The translations under genes were made by a program, and so were the position numbers. A DNA stretch of 64,000 nucleotides. Origin: Bacteriovorax stolpii. Its GTDB lineage: Bacteria > Bdellovibrionota > Bacteriovoracia > Bacteriovoracales > Bacteriovoracaceae. Below the pieces are notes generated by a model. It worked only from the letters and a program-made list of their open reading frames with translations. It was not told the origin of the DNA and did not search any database. Shown piece after piece: positions 26,518 to 35,677 of the stretch (its first letter is position 1; each line of letters starts with the position of its first letter). The stretch spans positions 62,001 through 126,000 of the forward strand of contig CAMCYI010000011.1 in the NCBI GenBank assembly GCA_945883845.1, given 5' to 3'.

Positions 26518-28089
26518 ATGAAAAAAAGTTTGATGGTACTTGCTGTTCTCGTCTCTTTTAATGTGATGGCCGTCGAGGTCTCGCAGGAGGCGAAAAGAGA
26601 ACGCATAGAAGAGATCAAGGCCATGGGAGCCGTCACTGAAATCAGTGTCGACGAATATCTCCGTGATCTTCAGTACGAAGAACAAGGTCTTTCCGTTGAA
26701 GAACGTACGCAGCGAGAAATGAATATTCTCTTCGATAAAATCAAACAACAGGTTGCTATTACATATCAGGAAAAATTGGATAAGAATGATGATCCAGATG
26801 CTGTATTTCAGGAAGTGAAAGAAAGCATTGAAGCAGATTCCGAGCTCGCTGACCCTTCATATAAAGAAGAGGTAAGACGTGTTGCAATGGAAGCACTTGA
26901 AGCTGTCCACTCAGGCGGAATATCAAGTGCACCTACGTCGTCATCAATTGAATTGATCATCCAGCAAAACGTTGAAGAACGCACGAAGTACCTTAACCAG
27001 GCCGATGAGGGGTTGAACGCAGGAGATGGTGTAGGTTCTCAGTATAACAATCCTTACCCAACTTCCAGCAGAGCAAAAGATGCTGAGAAACTTTCTTACG
27101 CTAACAAGACTGAAGTTGTAACTTCTCTCGCATCAGGTGGCGAGAACACAAAATGGGTAAGTACTGCAAGTGCCAACTTCGATCTTGGTAATACCTGGAC
27201 AGCGGAGGCCTCTGTTAACATCCAGTTAAAATGTAAATTCCTCGGTACTGGCATCTCTGCCGGACCGATCATCACTTTCGCACGTAAATTTGGCGCGAAT
27301 GCGATGCTGATGTTTGAAGGCATGGAGTATCCGATCAACAACGACGGAACATTCAATCGCTGGAAGAAAGACAACATGGGCCGCATCCTTATGAGAGGAA
27401 ATGAAAAACAACGTCGCTTCATGGCCTTCTATTGTTCGGTCTGGCAGCAGGCCGAATCAACATACAAGGGTGAAGCTTCTGTCAGTATGGATGCAGGAGT
27501 TGCTTCTATGACCGGAACAACATCACTGGCGCATTACGAGCAGACATCATCGAGCTTAACTTCAAGACGTATTCTTGTTCCTGATTCAATAGGCAACAAT
27601 ATCGTTAACGTCAATACGATCCGTCAGATTTGCTGGAAAGACTTTTTAAAAGCCAATATCAGACAAGGGCTCACTGTTCAGAAATCCCTGAACACAATGA
27701 TGTACAACGTTCTCTCAGGTCTTGTGTTCTCTCACCCGAAGTCAAAATGTGCCACAGATGCTCACTGTCTTCAGTGGGGCCGTAATATAAAGATGATTGC
27801 TTCAACGAAAGCACGATTGTACCCGCGCTGTATCGAAGAGCCGTCTGAGAAGTACCGTTACTGTGTGTTTAGAAGTCTCGAAGGTTCATACTGTGATCTC
27901 TACCGGCACGGGAAGAAGATTACTTTTGATACTGTGTTTAAGAACAACGAATGTGACTATGGCCTGAAATGTACGGTGAAAAGTGATGTGCTCTACGTTC
28001 CGGGTACTTATTGGATCTTCAGAGCTGCGGTCGCTACTTGTCAGCCTGCTAACCGCGCAACATACAGAAAGCCGCAAATTAAGTTTTAG
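26518..28089 (+). CDS. Secreted protein of unknown function, Cys-rich C-terminus
   Basis: This protein of 523 residues has a signal peptide (MKKSLMVLAVLVSFNVMA). The first ~180 mature residues are charged and helical (EEIKAMG, VEERTQREMNILFDKIKQQV). The rest has about a dozen Cys residues, most in the last 150 residues, and repeats of aromatic/Gly strands (FDLGNTWTAEASVNIQLKCKF) suggesting a beta-rich, disulfide-linked domain. No known family is recognised. TTAGGAGCTG precedes ATG 26518. The last bases overlap the stop of coaE on the other strand. Confidence 0.8.
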   Translation: MKKSLMVLAVLVSFNVMAVEVSQEAKRERIEEIKAMGAVTEISVDEYLRDLQYEEQGLSVEERTQREMNILFDKIKQQVAITYQEKLDKNDDPDAVFQEVKESIEADSELADPSYKEEVRRVAMEALEAVHSGGISSAPTSSSIELIIQQNVEERTKYLNQADEGLNAGDGVGSQYNNPYPTSSRAKDAEKLSYANKTEVVTSLASGGENTKWVSTASANFDLGNTWTAEASVNIQLKCKFLGTGISAGPIITFARKFGANAMLMFEGMEYPINNDGTFNRWKKDNMGRILMRGNEKQRRFMAFYCSVWQQAESTYKGEASVSMDAGVASMTGTTSLAHYEQTSSSLTSRRILVPDSIGNNIVNVNTIRQICWKDFLKANIRQGLTVQKSLNTMMYNVLSGLVFSHPKSKCATDAHCLQWGRNIKMIASTKARLYPRCIEEPSEKYRYCVFRSLEGSYCDLYRHGKKITFDTVFKNNECDYGLKCTVKSDVLYVPGTYWIFRAAVATCQPANRATYRKPQIKF

Positions 28090-28724
28090 ACAATAATTTG
28101 TCGCAGGAGTTGATCAACTTCTGCGGCAAGGTCTTCCAGCGTTCCCGAATTATCCAAAGCAATATCTGCTCTCCCTCTTTTCTGATCAATCGGAATCTGT
28201 GAATCTATAATACTCTGGGCCATGTTCTCCATATGACCATCCCGGAGCATAAGACGGGCACGTTGAACTTTCGGAGGAGTGTAAACGACGATCGTCATGT
28301 CGACTGTGCTCTCCATTCTTTTCTCAAACAAAAGCGGGATGTCGTAAACCAGAAAATCAACCGGACCCAGCTGTTCGTATGCTTTCATAAAAGCTTCAGG
28401 GAGGCCTTTGTAGATGAACTTTTCGATCATGCTCTTAGTATTAGAGTCGCGGAAAAATCTCGTTCTCAAAGGGGCAAAATCAATCTCGCCGTTTTTCATG
28501 CAGTCAGGGTAGCGTTCTCCGATGAATGCTTTCGTATCTTCACGCTTGTAAATTTCTTTCACCAGCAAATCTGCATTGATGACAGCGATGCCCTTGGCAC
28601 TTAAAAGTTTTGCGACAGAAGATTTTCCCGTGGATATTCCACCCGTAAGGCCTACGACAGGCACATCAAGGTTATACATTCTGATCCCAGGGTGGAGACG
28701 GACAAATTTAGGATTAAGTTTCAT
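28086..28724 (-). CDS. coaE: Dephospho-CoA kinase
   Basis: CoaE phosphorylates dephospho-CoA, the last step of coenzyme A synthesis. This has 212 residues. The P-loop GLTGGISTGKSS follows about 23 extra N-terminal residues, so the true start may be ATG 28679 (MYNLDVP). The lid and CoA-binding blocks VINADLLVKEIY, VYDIPLLFEKRM and VVYTPPKVQRARLMLRDG are present. The ATG at 28724 overlaps the mazG stop (ATGA). Confidence 0.93.
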   Translation of the reverse strand: MKLNPKFVRLHPGIRMYNLDVPVVGLTGGISTGKSSVAKLLSAKGIAVINADLLVKEIYKREDTKAFIGERYPDCMKNGEIDFAPLRTRFFRDSNTKSMIEKFIYKGLPEAFMKAYEQLGPVDFLVYDIPLLFEKRMESTVDMTIVVYTPPKVQRARLMLRDGHMENMAQSIIDSQIPIDQKRGRADIALDNSGTLEDLAAEVDQLLRQIIV

Positions 28725-29506
28725 AACTTTTTAACCTCATTCCAGAGTTTTTCAAGATCTTCCTGGGAAGTATCCTGAAGTTTTTTTCCAGTGGCCCGGA
28801 CACGATCCTCTACTTTCTGGAAACGACTGATGAATTTTTTATTGGCATCTCTGAGACACTCTTCCGGATTCATGTCTAAATGCCGGGCGAGTTGAGCGAC
28901 GCTAAAAAGCAAGTCGCCGAGCTCTTCTTTCACCCGGTCGCGGTTCATCAGCCCCCCGGGCGGGAGTTCCTCTTTCACTTCCTGCCATTCTTCTTCCACC
29001 TTGAACATGACCTGCTTGTAGTCGGTCCAGTCGAAGTTGACCGTGGTCGATTTCTCGCCGATTTTCAGAGAAGATTCAAGTGAAGGGTAGTGGAGAAGCT
29101 TGGAGTTCATCACGTAGAGTGATTCGCCCTTTTCTTTAATTTTGATTTCTTTCCATTTTTCAACGACCCCATCAGCATCAATTCCGGCAGGTCTCTTCTC
29201 AAAAACATGCGGATGTCTGCGGATGATTTTATCGGCCAGAGTTTTAGCAACAGTTTCGAGAGAAAAATGATTCTTTTCTTCTGCAATGGTTGAATGAAGA
29301 AGGATTTGCAAAAGCACATCTCCAAGTTCTTCTTCCATGAGCTTCGGGTCACCTTTTTCGGTGGCCTCAATGAACTCGTAGCTTTCTTCCAGGAGATATT
29401 TCAAAAGAGTGGTGTGGGTCTGCTCAAGATCCCAGGGACATCCCTCAGTGGGATGACGAAGACGTCGAATAACTTCGATACATCTTATCAATTCCGGGTG
29501 GCTCAT
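28721..29506 (-). CDS. mazG: Nucleoside triphosphate pyrophosphohydrolase MazG
   Basis: MazG hydrolyses NTPs/dNTPs to monophosphates and clears damaged nucleotides. The frame is open to 29557, but ATG 29506 has AAGGAAG just upstream and gives the usual start (MSHPELIRCIEVIRRLR); it also avoids overlap with ybeY. This gives 261 residues. Two MazG domains are visible: GCPWDLEQTHTTLLKYLLEE with EEELGDVLLQILLHS, and a C-terminal copy (EEEWQEVKEE, KEELGDLLFSVAQLAR). It overlaps coaE by 4 bases. Confidence 0.93.
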   Translation of the reverse strand: MSHPELIRCIEVIRRLRHPTEGCPWDLEQTHTTLLKYLLEESYEFIEATEKGDPKLMEEELGDVLLQILLHSTIAEEKNHFSLETVAKTLADKIIRRHPHVFEKRPAGIDADGVVEKWKEIKIKEKGESLYVMNSKLLHYPSLESSLKIGEKSTTVNFDWTDYKQVMFKVEEEWQEVKEELPPGGLMNRDRVKEELGDLLFSVAQLARHLDMNPEECLRDANKKFISRFQKVEDRVRATGKKLQDTSQEDLEKLWNEVKKL

Positions 29507-29546
29507 GGGTCTTCCTTGATTGCGCAAAATCTCCTGAAAGGATACC

Positions 29547-30074
29547 ATGTCCTCCATGAAGAAACATCTTTTCCTCGAGGTGGACTATGTCTCCACCGTG
29601 AACCTGACTGCCAAGGAGAATGCTCAGATTAAGTCATGGCTCGAGCTGGCATCTGGTGTACTGCAAAAGCTCGTCACGAAAAAAGTCCTTAAAAATTTTT
29701 CAGGTAAACAGTTGCAGTTATCACTTTTAATCTGTGGTGATGCCCGCATTCGCGCTCTGAATATTAAGCATCGGAACAAAGATAAAGTTACGGATGTTCT
29801 TTCGTTTCCATCTTCAGATGATCTGAGAAATGCAAAAAGAAGTAATTCTGAGTCTGTCTTCCTCGGAGATCTTGCGATTTGCTGGCCCCAGGCCCGAAGG
29901 CAGTCGAAGGAGTTTGAGATTGGAATTTTTGATGAATTCATTCACCTATTCTTTCATGGGACTTTGCATCTGATGGGGTACGACCACGAGCTATCTTCCA
30001 ATGAAGAAAAATTAATGGGTAAGTGGGAACAGTTGGCCTTAGACGAATTTTCAAAACTCAAAAACAAGAAGTGA
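29547..30074 (+). CDS. ybeY: Endoribonuclease YbeY
   Basis: YbeY is a zinc-dependent RNase needed for 16S rRNA 3' end maturation and ribosome quality control. This has 175 residues. The metal motif is H137-GTL-H141-LMGYD-H147, preceded by the conserved VTDVLSFPSS and LGDLAICWPQA. AAGGATACC precedes ATG 29547; a second ATG at 29556 is possible. It is divergent from mazG with about 40 bases between. Confidence 0.94.
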   Translation: MSSMKKHLFLEVDYVSTVNLTAKENAQIKSWLELASGVLQKLVTKKVLKNFSGKQLQLSLLICGDARIRALNIKHRNKDKVTDVLSFPSSDDLRNAKRSNSESVFLGDLAICWPQARRQSKEFEIGIFDEFIHLFFHGTLHLMGYDHELSSNEEKLMGKWEQLALDEFSKLKNKK

Positions 30075-30082
30075 TAAAAAAA

Positions 30083-30102
30083 AAGGCCCCTTTAGGGGCC
30101 TT
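30083..30102. terminator. Bidirectional terminator between ybeY and the protease gene
   Basis: AAGGCCCC pairs with GGGGCCTT around a TTTA loop. The A-run on the left gives a strong T-run for the minus-strand protease gene; the T-run on the plus side is short. Confidence 0.85.
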
Positions 30103-30123
30103 CATATTTAGAATCAATTCGAA

Positions 30124-31482
30124 TTAACGTCTTCTCGTTTTCGCAGCTTTCTCGAGAGCAAGCTTGAGATTTACACGTCCACCAGAAACCATTTTTTTAT
30201 CATACGCTGCAACTTTTACAGCAGAGTCCATGAGAACTTTCTTCAGCTGAGTCGCCTTGAGTCCTGGGTAGTAACCAAGGATCATCGCTGCAACACCAGA
30301 GATGTTCGGAGACGCCATTGATGTACCAGACGCCATGTTGTATTTGTTGCCAGGAACAGTTGAGAGGATGTTTGAACCTGGAGCAGCGATATCAACAGTT
30401 GTTGGACCGATGTTCGAGAAGTTCGAAAGACCACCAGAGCTTGTTGTAGAAGCGATTGTGAGAAGGTTCTCAGAATCGAACGCCGCCGGGTACTTCGGTG
30501 ATGTATCGTTATCGTGCCACATAAATGGGCCCATTGAGTCGTTACCAGCAGAAGCGATCACGAGTGTGCCATACTTCTTTCCGATTTCGTTGATGGTATC
30601 ACGTACGACCATTCCACCTTCGTTGACTGCTTTACCGAATGAACAGTTGATCACGCGGGCACCGTGTTTAGCAGCGTAGAGGTATGCTTCAACAATGTTT
30701 GAATCGAGTTCATCTGAATCATCAGGAACCGTACGGATCGCCATGATTCTTACGTTGTTTGCAACACCAGCGATCCCGAGTCCGTTGTTTTGAACAGCTG
30801 CGATTGTTCCTGAAACGTGAGTTCCGTGCCAGTGAGAAGCTTGAGTGTTCATTGTTGCGTTTCCGTTAGCATCACGAACGAGAGTATTGATCCCGTGGAT
30901 ATCGTCGATGTAACCGTTGTTATCATCATCAACACCGTTAGCAGGAATTTCGCCTTCGTTTAACCACATGATGTCTTTCAGGTCTTCATGAGTGTGATCA
31001 ACACCTGTATCAACAACAGCAACGATGATCTGCTCAGCTGTACGGCCAGGGAGTGAACGGTAAGCGCCGTCAACATCCATTCCATTCGCAGCAGAGAAAG
31101 CCCAGAGTTTAGAAACCTGAGGATCGTTGAAGTCACCTTCGTTCATCGTCATGCTCGACATAGCTTTCAGCTGAAGCGAAAGAGGATCGAAAGCTTCGAG
31201 TTTCGGCATGGCCGACTTTCCACCATATGTGTCGTGCTCAGTGTACTCAACCGCCGGGGCAGATTTCAGAGATTCTGCAAGGGCGGAGGCGTTCTGAGTC
31301 TTAACGAGATAAACGTTCCCGAAGAGTTTTTTAGAGCTCTTGATAAGGCTAGAAGAGACCAGAGACTGGCCCGGTTTCATTTTTACAAAGAGGTGGTGAG
31401 GGTGGCGTTTTTCGCTAGCAGCTTGTGCCTGGCCCAAACCAAGTACAAAAACGCTTAAAATTCCGATAGATAGAAGTCTCAT
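30124..31482 (-). CDS. Secreted subtilisin-like serine protease (S8)
   Basis: The frame extends upstream to 31677, but ATG 31482 has AAAAGGACAC before it and starts a clear signal peptide (MRLLSIGILSVFVLGLGQAQA), giving 452 residues. An inhibitor-I9-like propeptide (about 25-90) is followed by the S8 domain with the full triad: D158 in VVDTGVDH, H222 in HGTHVSGTIA and S388 in SGTSMASPN. The oxyanion Asn is in ASAGNDS. The aspartate-rich loop GVDDDNNGYIDD probably binds calcium. It is likely exported and self-activated. The gene is divergent from the barrel/lipoprotein block. Confidence 0.95.
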   Translation of the reverse strand: MRLLSIGILSVFVLGLGQAQAASEKRHPHHLFVKMKPGQSLVSSSLIKSSKKLFGNVYLVKTQNASALAESLKSAPAVEYTEHDTYGGKSAMPKLEAFDPLSLQLKAMSSMTMNEGDFNDPQVSKLWAFSAANGMDVDGAYRSLPGRTAEQIIVAVVDTGVDHTHEDLKDIMWLNEGEIPANGVDDDNNGYIDDIHGINTLVRDANGNATMNTQASHWHGTHVSGTIAAVQNNGLGIAGVANNVRIMAIRTVPDDSDELDSNIVEAYLYAAKHGARVINCSFGKAVNEGGMVVRDTINEIGKKYGTLVIASAGNDSMGPFMWHDNDTSPKYPAAFDSENLLTIASTTSSGGLSNFSNIGPTTVDIAAPGSNILSTVPGNKYNMASGTSMASPNISGVAAMILGYYPGLKATQLKKVLMDSAVKVAAYDKKMVSGGRVNLKLALEKAAKTRRR

Positions 31483-31655
31483 GTGTGTCCTTTTAATGAG
31501 AGATAACCCGTCAGTAATCCTATAAAAATGCTCAGGGGCTGGGCAAATAACATAATCTGTCTTTTCAAAGGGAAACCCCTGCAGGATGGCAAGTGGACTG
31601 TAGACTTTACACACCGCGTCACCAGGCACACGTCTCATAGGTAGAATAAAGCGAG

Positions 31656-33071
31656 ATGGAAAAGGCAGATTTTTCAATGGGTAAGAATGTGAAGAGATTG
31701 GATAAACTATATCAAATGCTGATCAAGGTTGGTCCAGTGGCTCGTTCTCCTAAATTACAATATGGGCTGGGTTGTCTCTTTGCCCTTCTCTCGTCTTTCG
31801 CTCATTCCGAAGAAGGAGTGATCAATGGGCATGTTGGTTTCCTTTCAAATCAAATTAATTCTGATGTCGGTGATGTTCCGGGAAACCGTTTCATTACCAA
31901 CGCTGCTTTTGACTACAAGAAAATGCCTCAGGATCCTGAGGTCCGTGAAGCTACCCGCAGACTCACGCTTGCAACTCAATTAAACGATCAAAGTTACCTG
32001 CAGTTTTCTGTGCAGGAAGCGTATCTAGGTGGCAATCTGACTGACAAAGATTCCATGAAGTTTGGTCGTCACCTTCTCGAATGGTCACCGATTGATCAGA
32101 CATGGGGATTCGGAAAACTCAATAACCGTAGAAATTTTGATTTCTTCGAGCCAGGGCAGGAAGGTCTGACAGGTATTTCATACGAGCACAAAGGCTCAAA
32201 TGGAATGCGCTACCGTTTGTTTGGTTCAGGTCTATATATCCCTGAGATGAATCCTGGTTTTGACATTAATGATAAGAGAAAAACAATTAAGTGTCGTTCA
32301 CCATGGTGTGATGCTCCTTCTTCTGAAACAGAAGTGCAGGGGAGTATGAAGTCTATTGAGTACGATGTTAATTATCCCAAAATTGGTGATGTCATCTTCC
32401 GCTACTCAGTCGGGTACAATCTAGGCTGGGAAAACAAGCACTGGTCGTTCGAGCAGTACTACATCAGAAAGCCTGAAAATAATCTCACAACGAGAGTCGG
32501 TGTTGCTCTCAACACCATTGAAGACGTTGTCAAAGCGAAGATTGATCCTCAGGTTTATTATCAGGATTTCATGGGTGCCAACCTTAAATATCGCAACCAG
32601 GATCTCCTTATGTACGTGAGTGGATTCGCTTCACGTCCATCAAGTTATCCGGATGGAAACAAGCGCGCTACTGACTGGACGGAGATCAAGACAGCAAAGA
32701 TTAAAGAAGACTACATGGGTGGCGGGATCTCGAAAGTTAATGCTGATTACGGATACGGTTTCAACTACGTAGCACGCCTTTCTCCATTTGACCGTGATAA
32801 GCAAAGCCTCGCCCAGGAGCCTCGCTGGAACCAGGCCGTGAACGTTTTCCTCATGAAGAATTTCAACAAGCTGACTTTCTCGGGTGACGTGAAATACGAC
32901 ATGCTGACGCGCGACCGCCTTATTATGGTTCGCGCTTTTCTGAATGTGACAAAAAATCTCCTCGTGAACGGGGGGATGAGTATGATCGGTACACCAAAAG
33001 ATGGCAAATCGTACTGGTCACCTTATACTAATAATGACTCCCTATACGCAGGGTTGCGTTACATCTACTAG
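31656..33071 (+). CDS. Predicted outer-membrane beta-barrel protein
   Basis: This has 471 residues. The only hydrophobic segment (YGLGCLFALLSSFAHS, about 37-52) looks like a signal peptide with an unusually long N-region; ATGs at 31677 and 31716 are alternative starts. After it the sequence alternates hydrophobic and polar residues in many short strands with aromatic girdles (MRYRLFGSGLYIPEMNPGF, DVIFRYSVGYNLGWENKHW) and ends GLRYIY, a barrel-type aromatic terminus. I recognise no named porin family. The lipoprotein gene starts 10 bases after its stop, so they form one operon. Confidence 0.8.
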   Translation: MEKADFSMGKNVKRLDKLYQMLIKVGPVARSPKLQYGLGCLFALLSSFAHSEEGVINGHVGFLSNQINSDVGDVPGNRFITNAAFDYKKMPQDPEVREATRRLTLATQLNDQSYLQFSVQEAYLGGNLTDKDSMKFGRHLLEWSPIDQTWGFGKLNNRRNFDFFEPGQEGLTGISYEHKGSNGMRYRLFGSGLYIPEMNPGFDINDKRKTIKCRSPWCDAPSSETEVQGSMKSIEYDVNYPKIGDVIFRYSVGYNLGWENKHWSFEQYYIRKPENNLTTRVGVALNTIEDVVKAKIDPQVYYQDFMGANLKYRNQDLLMYVSGFASRPSSYPDGNKRATDWTEIKTAKIKEDYMGGGISKVNADYGYGFNYVARLSPFDRDKQSLAQEPRWNQAVNVFLMKNFNKLTFSGDVKYDMLTRDRLIMVRAFLNVTKNLLVNGGMSMIGTPKDGKSYWSPYTNNDSLYAGLRYIY

Positions 33072-33080
33072 GAAGAGATT

Positions 33081-35603
33081 ATGGGCCAAATGATCAAAAT
33101 TCTCTGCCTCCTCATCATGCTGTTCTCGCTGACTGGTTGTGGAGACTTGCTTAAAAATGACGTTATCAAAAAAGAAATCGATTCTACTCAGTTCTCAGCT
33201 GAGTGTGGCCAGCCCGATATCGATCAATTCTCTCTCTTCCTGAAAGAAAACATTTCCTCACAGATTCGCTGTCTCGGTGAAAACCTCAATCTCTTCATCC
33301 GAATGGTTGAGACAGATAAAGAGGGGTACATGAACCGTGCCGCCCTTGAAGCCTTCATTAAACTGAACATGAAAGATGTGAAACCGGAGTACCTCAAGGC
33401 ACTTAAGTCGGTCTACGATCTTAACTATCTTCTTACAGGTGAATACCGCGAATACATTTCTAAACGTAACGTTGATGAGCTCATTGATTTTGCGATCCTC
33501 CTGAATGCTGAGATGGCCGTTACAATCGGGCCATTGTTTTCTGGTAAAAAGAAAATCAAGTACACACTTCACGATGCTCAAAGAAAATGGGTGAACACTT
33601 CCAGTAAAAAAATCATTATGGGTCTCCATAGGATTTTTAACCAGAATCAGGGCGGAAGTAAGCGTGACCTGAATATCGTGAAACTCCTCGAGAGTTTTAT
33701 CACTGATGCGACTGAAGACGACATCGCCAAGATCATGAAGTTTCTCTTCCTGAAAAAAGTGATGTTTGGTGGAGAGAGAGAAATTCTCACTCACGAGCAG
33801 CTTAAAGATCGTGTACTCATCAATTTTGACCAGATCGTTCTCAGTATTTTCGATATTGTGAAATACCAGTTAATCGAAGATTTCACGCAAGAGAGAATCT
33901 TCGATCTCCTCCAGAGAAACGTGAAGAATCTCGGTGACATTATCATGCAACCGTCGATGGGTGACCGTGATAAGGAACTCTTCTTTACAATGGATGAAGC
34001 GATCGAAGTCGCAGAAACTTTCATAAAGGAAGAAGACTTCAAGATCTCTGAATGGAAAAACATTATCCTCGAACTGAAAAGCATTTACATGGGTGGTAAC
34101 AGTACTGAGGTTCGTGGTCTTGATTTCAAAAACCTCCTTGGTCACGCGAATAATGTTTTGAAGACAGGTTCTGTGTTCTACAGAATCTGGGCGAAGTTCA
34201 CTCCGGCGATGGAAAGCCCGCTCCCTGTGACTGTTGATTTCTCTGAATACAAACATACGTATCCTCAGGAAGCTGAAGAACTCGATCACTTTGAACGTAT
34301 TGTGAAAAAGTATCGATTTTTCCGCGGTAAATTTGAATCTGCTTATTACACGAAAGGCATTCGTAGGAATTCAGACGCGATCGTCGAGACGTACATGATT
34401 GAATATCTGCTACGGCAGATCATCAAGAAATACGGCACAAAGGATCCTGCGAACCTCAGTTTGGGCGGATATGGTTTGAGCCGCGAAGATCTCGCTAAAA
34501 TTGTTGATAAAATAGAACCTGACCTCATCCGGTTGAAGCTTTCGACCAAGCATAAAAAAGATTCCTTAATCGATAACATTTCTCTCCTGGGAACTCTCTT
34601 CCAGTATCAGTCTGATAAGAATGGTTTTCTGGATGCAAACGAGGCCACAGAGTTCGCAGTTGCCTTGCTTACGTCTCTCGACATGACTTCAGTCATGATG
34701 GATTACTTCCGCACTAAAGGCTGTGCCTTTGATACTTACGGTCGTGTTGAGCCGACTTGTATGAAACAGAATTACTTCAAGGGAATCTGTGAGGGCTTTG
34801 ACGACGGCAACGAATCAAGTTACCGGGATGGTTATAGAACCTTCCTTCCGATGATGTTCGAATACCTGGGTGCGAAGACATGCGCTGAGGTTCAAAACTC
34901 AACTCCGAACGTGGCTTTTCTCGACGCTTCTATTGGGGCTGCCCGCGGTTGTAACTACTACGAAGATGCTGCCGGTAAGCCTACAGCAGAAGAGATTTAT
35001 TATTCAGAGGGAGACATCATGTCGACTCTGGTCGTGATGATGCACGCTGAAGCCACAACTCTTCGCTGGGATGATGTTAATAATAAAGGAAACGGCAACA
35101 ACTTGCTGGATGCGAGCGAAATGAATTCTGCCTATTCAATTTATTCGCCGGCACTGGACGGCTTCCTCGAGACTAAGCCGGGCATTATCAAGAGCCTTAA
35201 AAAGCAGATTTACCAGTACCTCATCAAGTACGAGACCGTACCGGACGAGAAGCAATTCAGCAGCATTTGGAAGTTCATCAAGTTCCTCGTGAGCTTCGAT
35301 AAGAAGGCCCCTGCCTACCGGAAGACTCTGGCATCGATCCTCTTCCAGATCGGCGAGCAGAACAAGATCACCTCGATCAACGCCGGGAAGCCTCAGTTCA
35401 AATGTAACTGGCTGAAAGACCCGGACCATATTCCGGACGATATGGACGCCCCGGACCCATTAACGAATATAGGGCCAGCCAGCGACTATTCTCACCTGTT
35501 GAATTTCCTCAAACCGTCCTCAAAAGACGAGAATGGGGACCCGAATTTCACATATGAGAAGGAACTGTGTTTAACTCTCTTTAATAAACAGATTTGCCTT
35601 TAA
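33081..35603 (+). CDS. Large EF-hand-like lipoprotein (paralogue 1)
   Basis: This has 840 residues. A lipoprotein signal ends in LTGC, with Gly at +2, so outer-membrane sorting is expected. The body is mostly helical with about nine Cys residues. Residues 510-521 (QSDKNGFLDANE) match a calcium EF-hand loop except that position 1 is Gln. A second loop, DVNNKGNGNNLLDASE (about 665-680), is EF-hand-like with extra residues. The most conserved block shared with the next gene is ESPLPVTVDFSEY and FFRGKFESAYYTKGIRR. No enzymatic motif is seen. It follows the barrel gene in the same operon and may be its partner. Confidence 0.85.
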   Translation: MGQMIKILCLLIMLFSLTGCGDLLKNDVIKKEIDSTQFSAECGQPDIDQFSLFLKENISSQIRCLGENLNLFIRMVETDKEGYMNRAALEAFIKLNMKDVKPEYLKALKSVYDLNYLLTGEYREYISKRNVDELIDFAILLNAEMAVTIGPLFSGKKKIKYTLHDAQRKWVNTSSKKIIMGLHRIFNQNQGGSKRDLNIVKLLESFITDATEDDIAKIMKFLFLKKVMFGGEREILTHEQLKDRVLINFDQIVLSIFDIVKYQLIEDFTQERIFDLLQRNVKNLGDIIMQPSMGDRDKELFFTMDEAIEVAETFIKEEDFKISEWKNIILELKSIYMGGNSTEVRGLDFKNLLGHANNVLKTGSVFYRIWAKFTPAMESPLPVTVDFSEYKHTYPQEAEELDHFERIVKKYRFFRGKFESAYYTKGIRRNSDAIVETYMIEYLLRQIIKKYGTKDPANLSLGGYGLSREDLAKIVDKIEPDLIRLKLSTKHKKDSLIDNISLLGTLFQYQSDKNGFLDANEATEFAVALLTSLDMTSVMMDYFRTKGCAFDTYGRVEPTCMKQNYFKGICEGFDDGNESSYRDGYRTFLPMMFEYLGAKTCAEVQNSTPNVAFLDASIGAARGCNYYEDAAGKPTAEEIYYSEGDIMSTLVVMMHAEATTLRWDDVNNKGNGNNLLDASEMNSAYSIYSPALDGFLETKPGIIKSLKKQIYQYLIKYETVPDEKQFSSIWKFIKFLVSFDKKAPAYRKTLASILFQIGEQNKITSINAGKPQFKCNWLKDPDHIPDDMDAPDPLTNIGPASDYSHLLNFLKPSSKDENGDPNFTYEKELCLTLFNKQICL

Positions 35604-35627
35604 ATACAGGGTGTACACACCCTGTAT
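35604..35627 (+). promoter_or_regulatory. Perfect 10-bp hairpin after lipoprotein 1
   Basis: ATACAGGGTG pairs exactly with CACCCTGTAT around TACA. It begins just after the TAA and is followed by GAATCG instead of a T-run. It could attenuate transcription, protect an mRNA end or act as an operator ahead of the second paralogue. Confidence 0.45.
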
Positions 35628-35677
35628 GAATCGCCCCAGTCCCTAGGCAAGCATCCTCAGTTTGTTACCATCTCTCC

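Noticed and set aside
33258..33794. 178-residue minus-strand frame inside lipoprotein 1
   Set aside because: It is fully antisense to a well-supported conserved coding sequence; the paralogue shows protein-level conservation on the plus strand.
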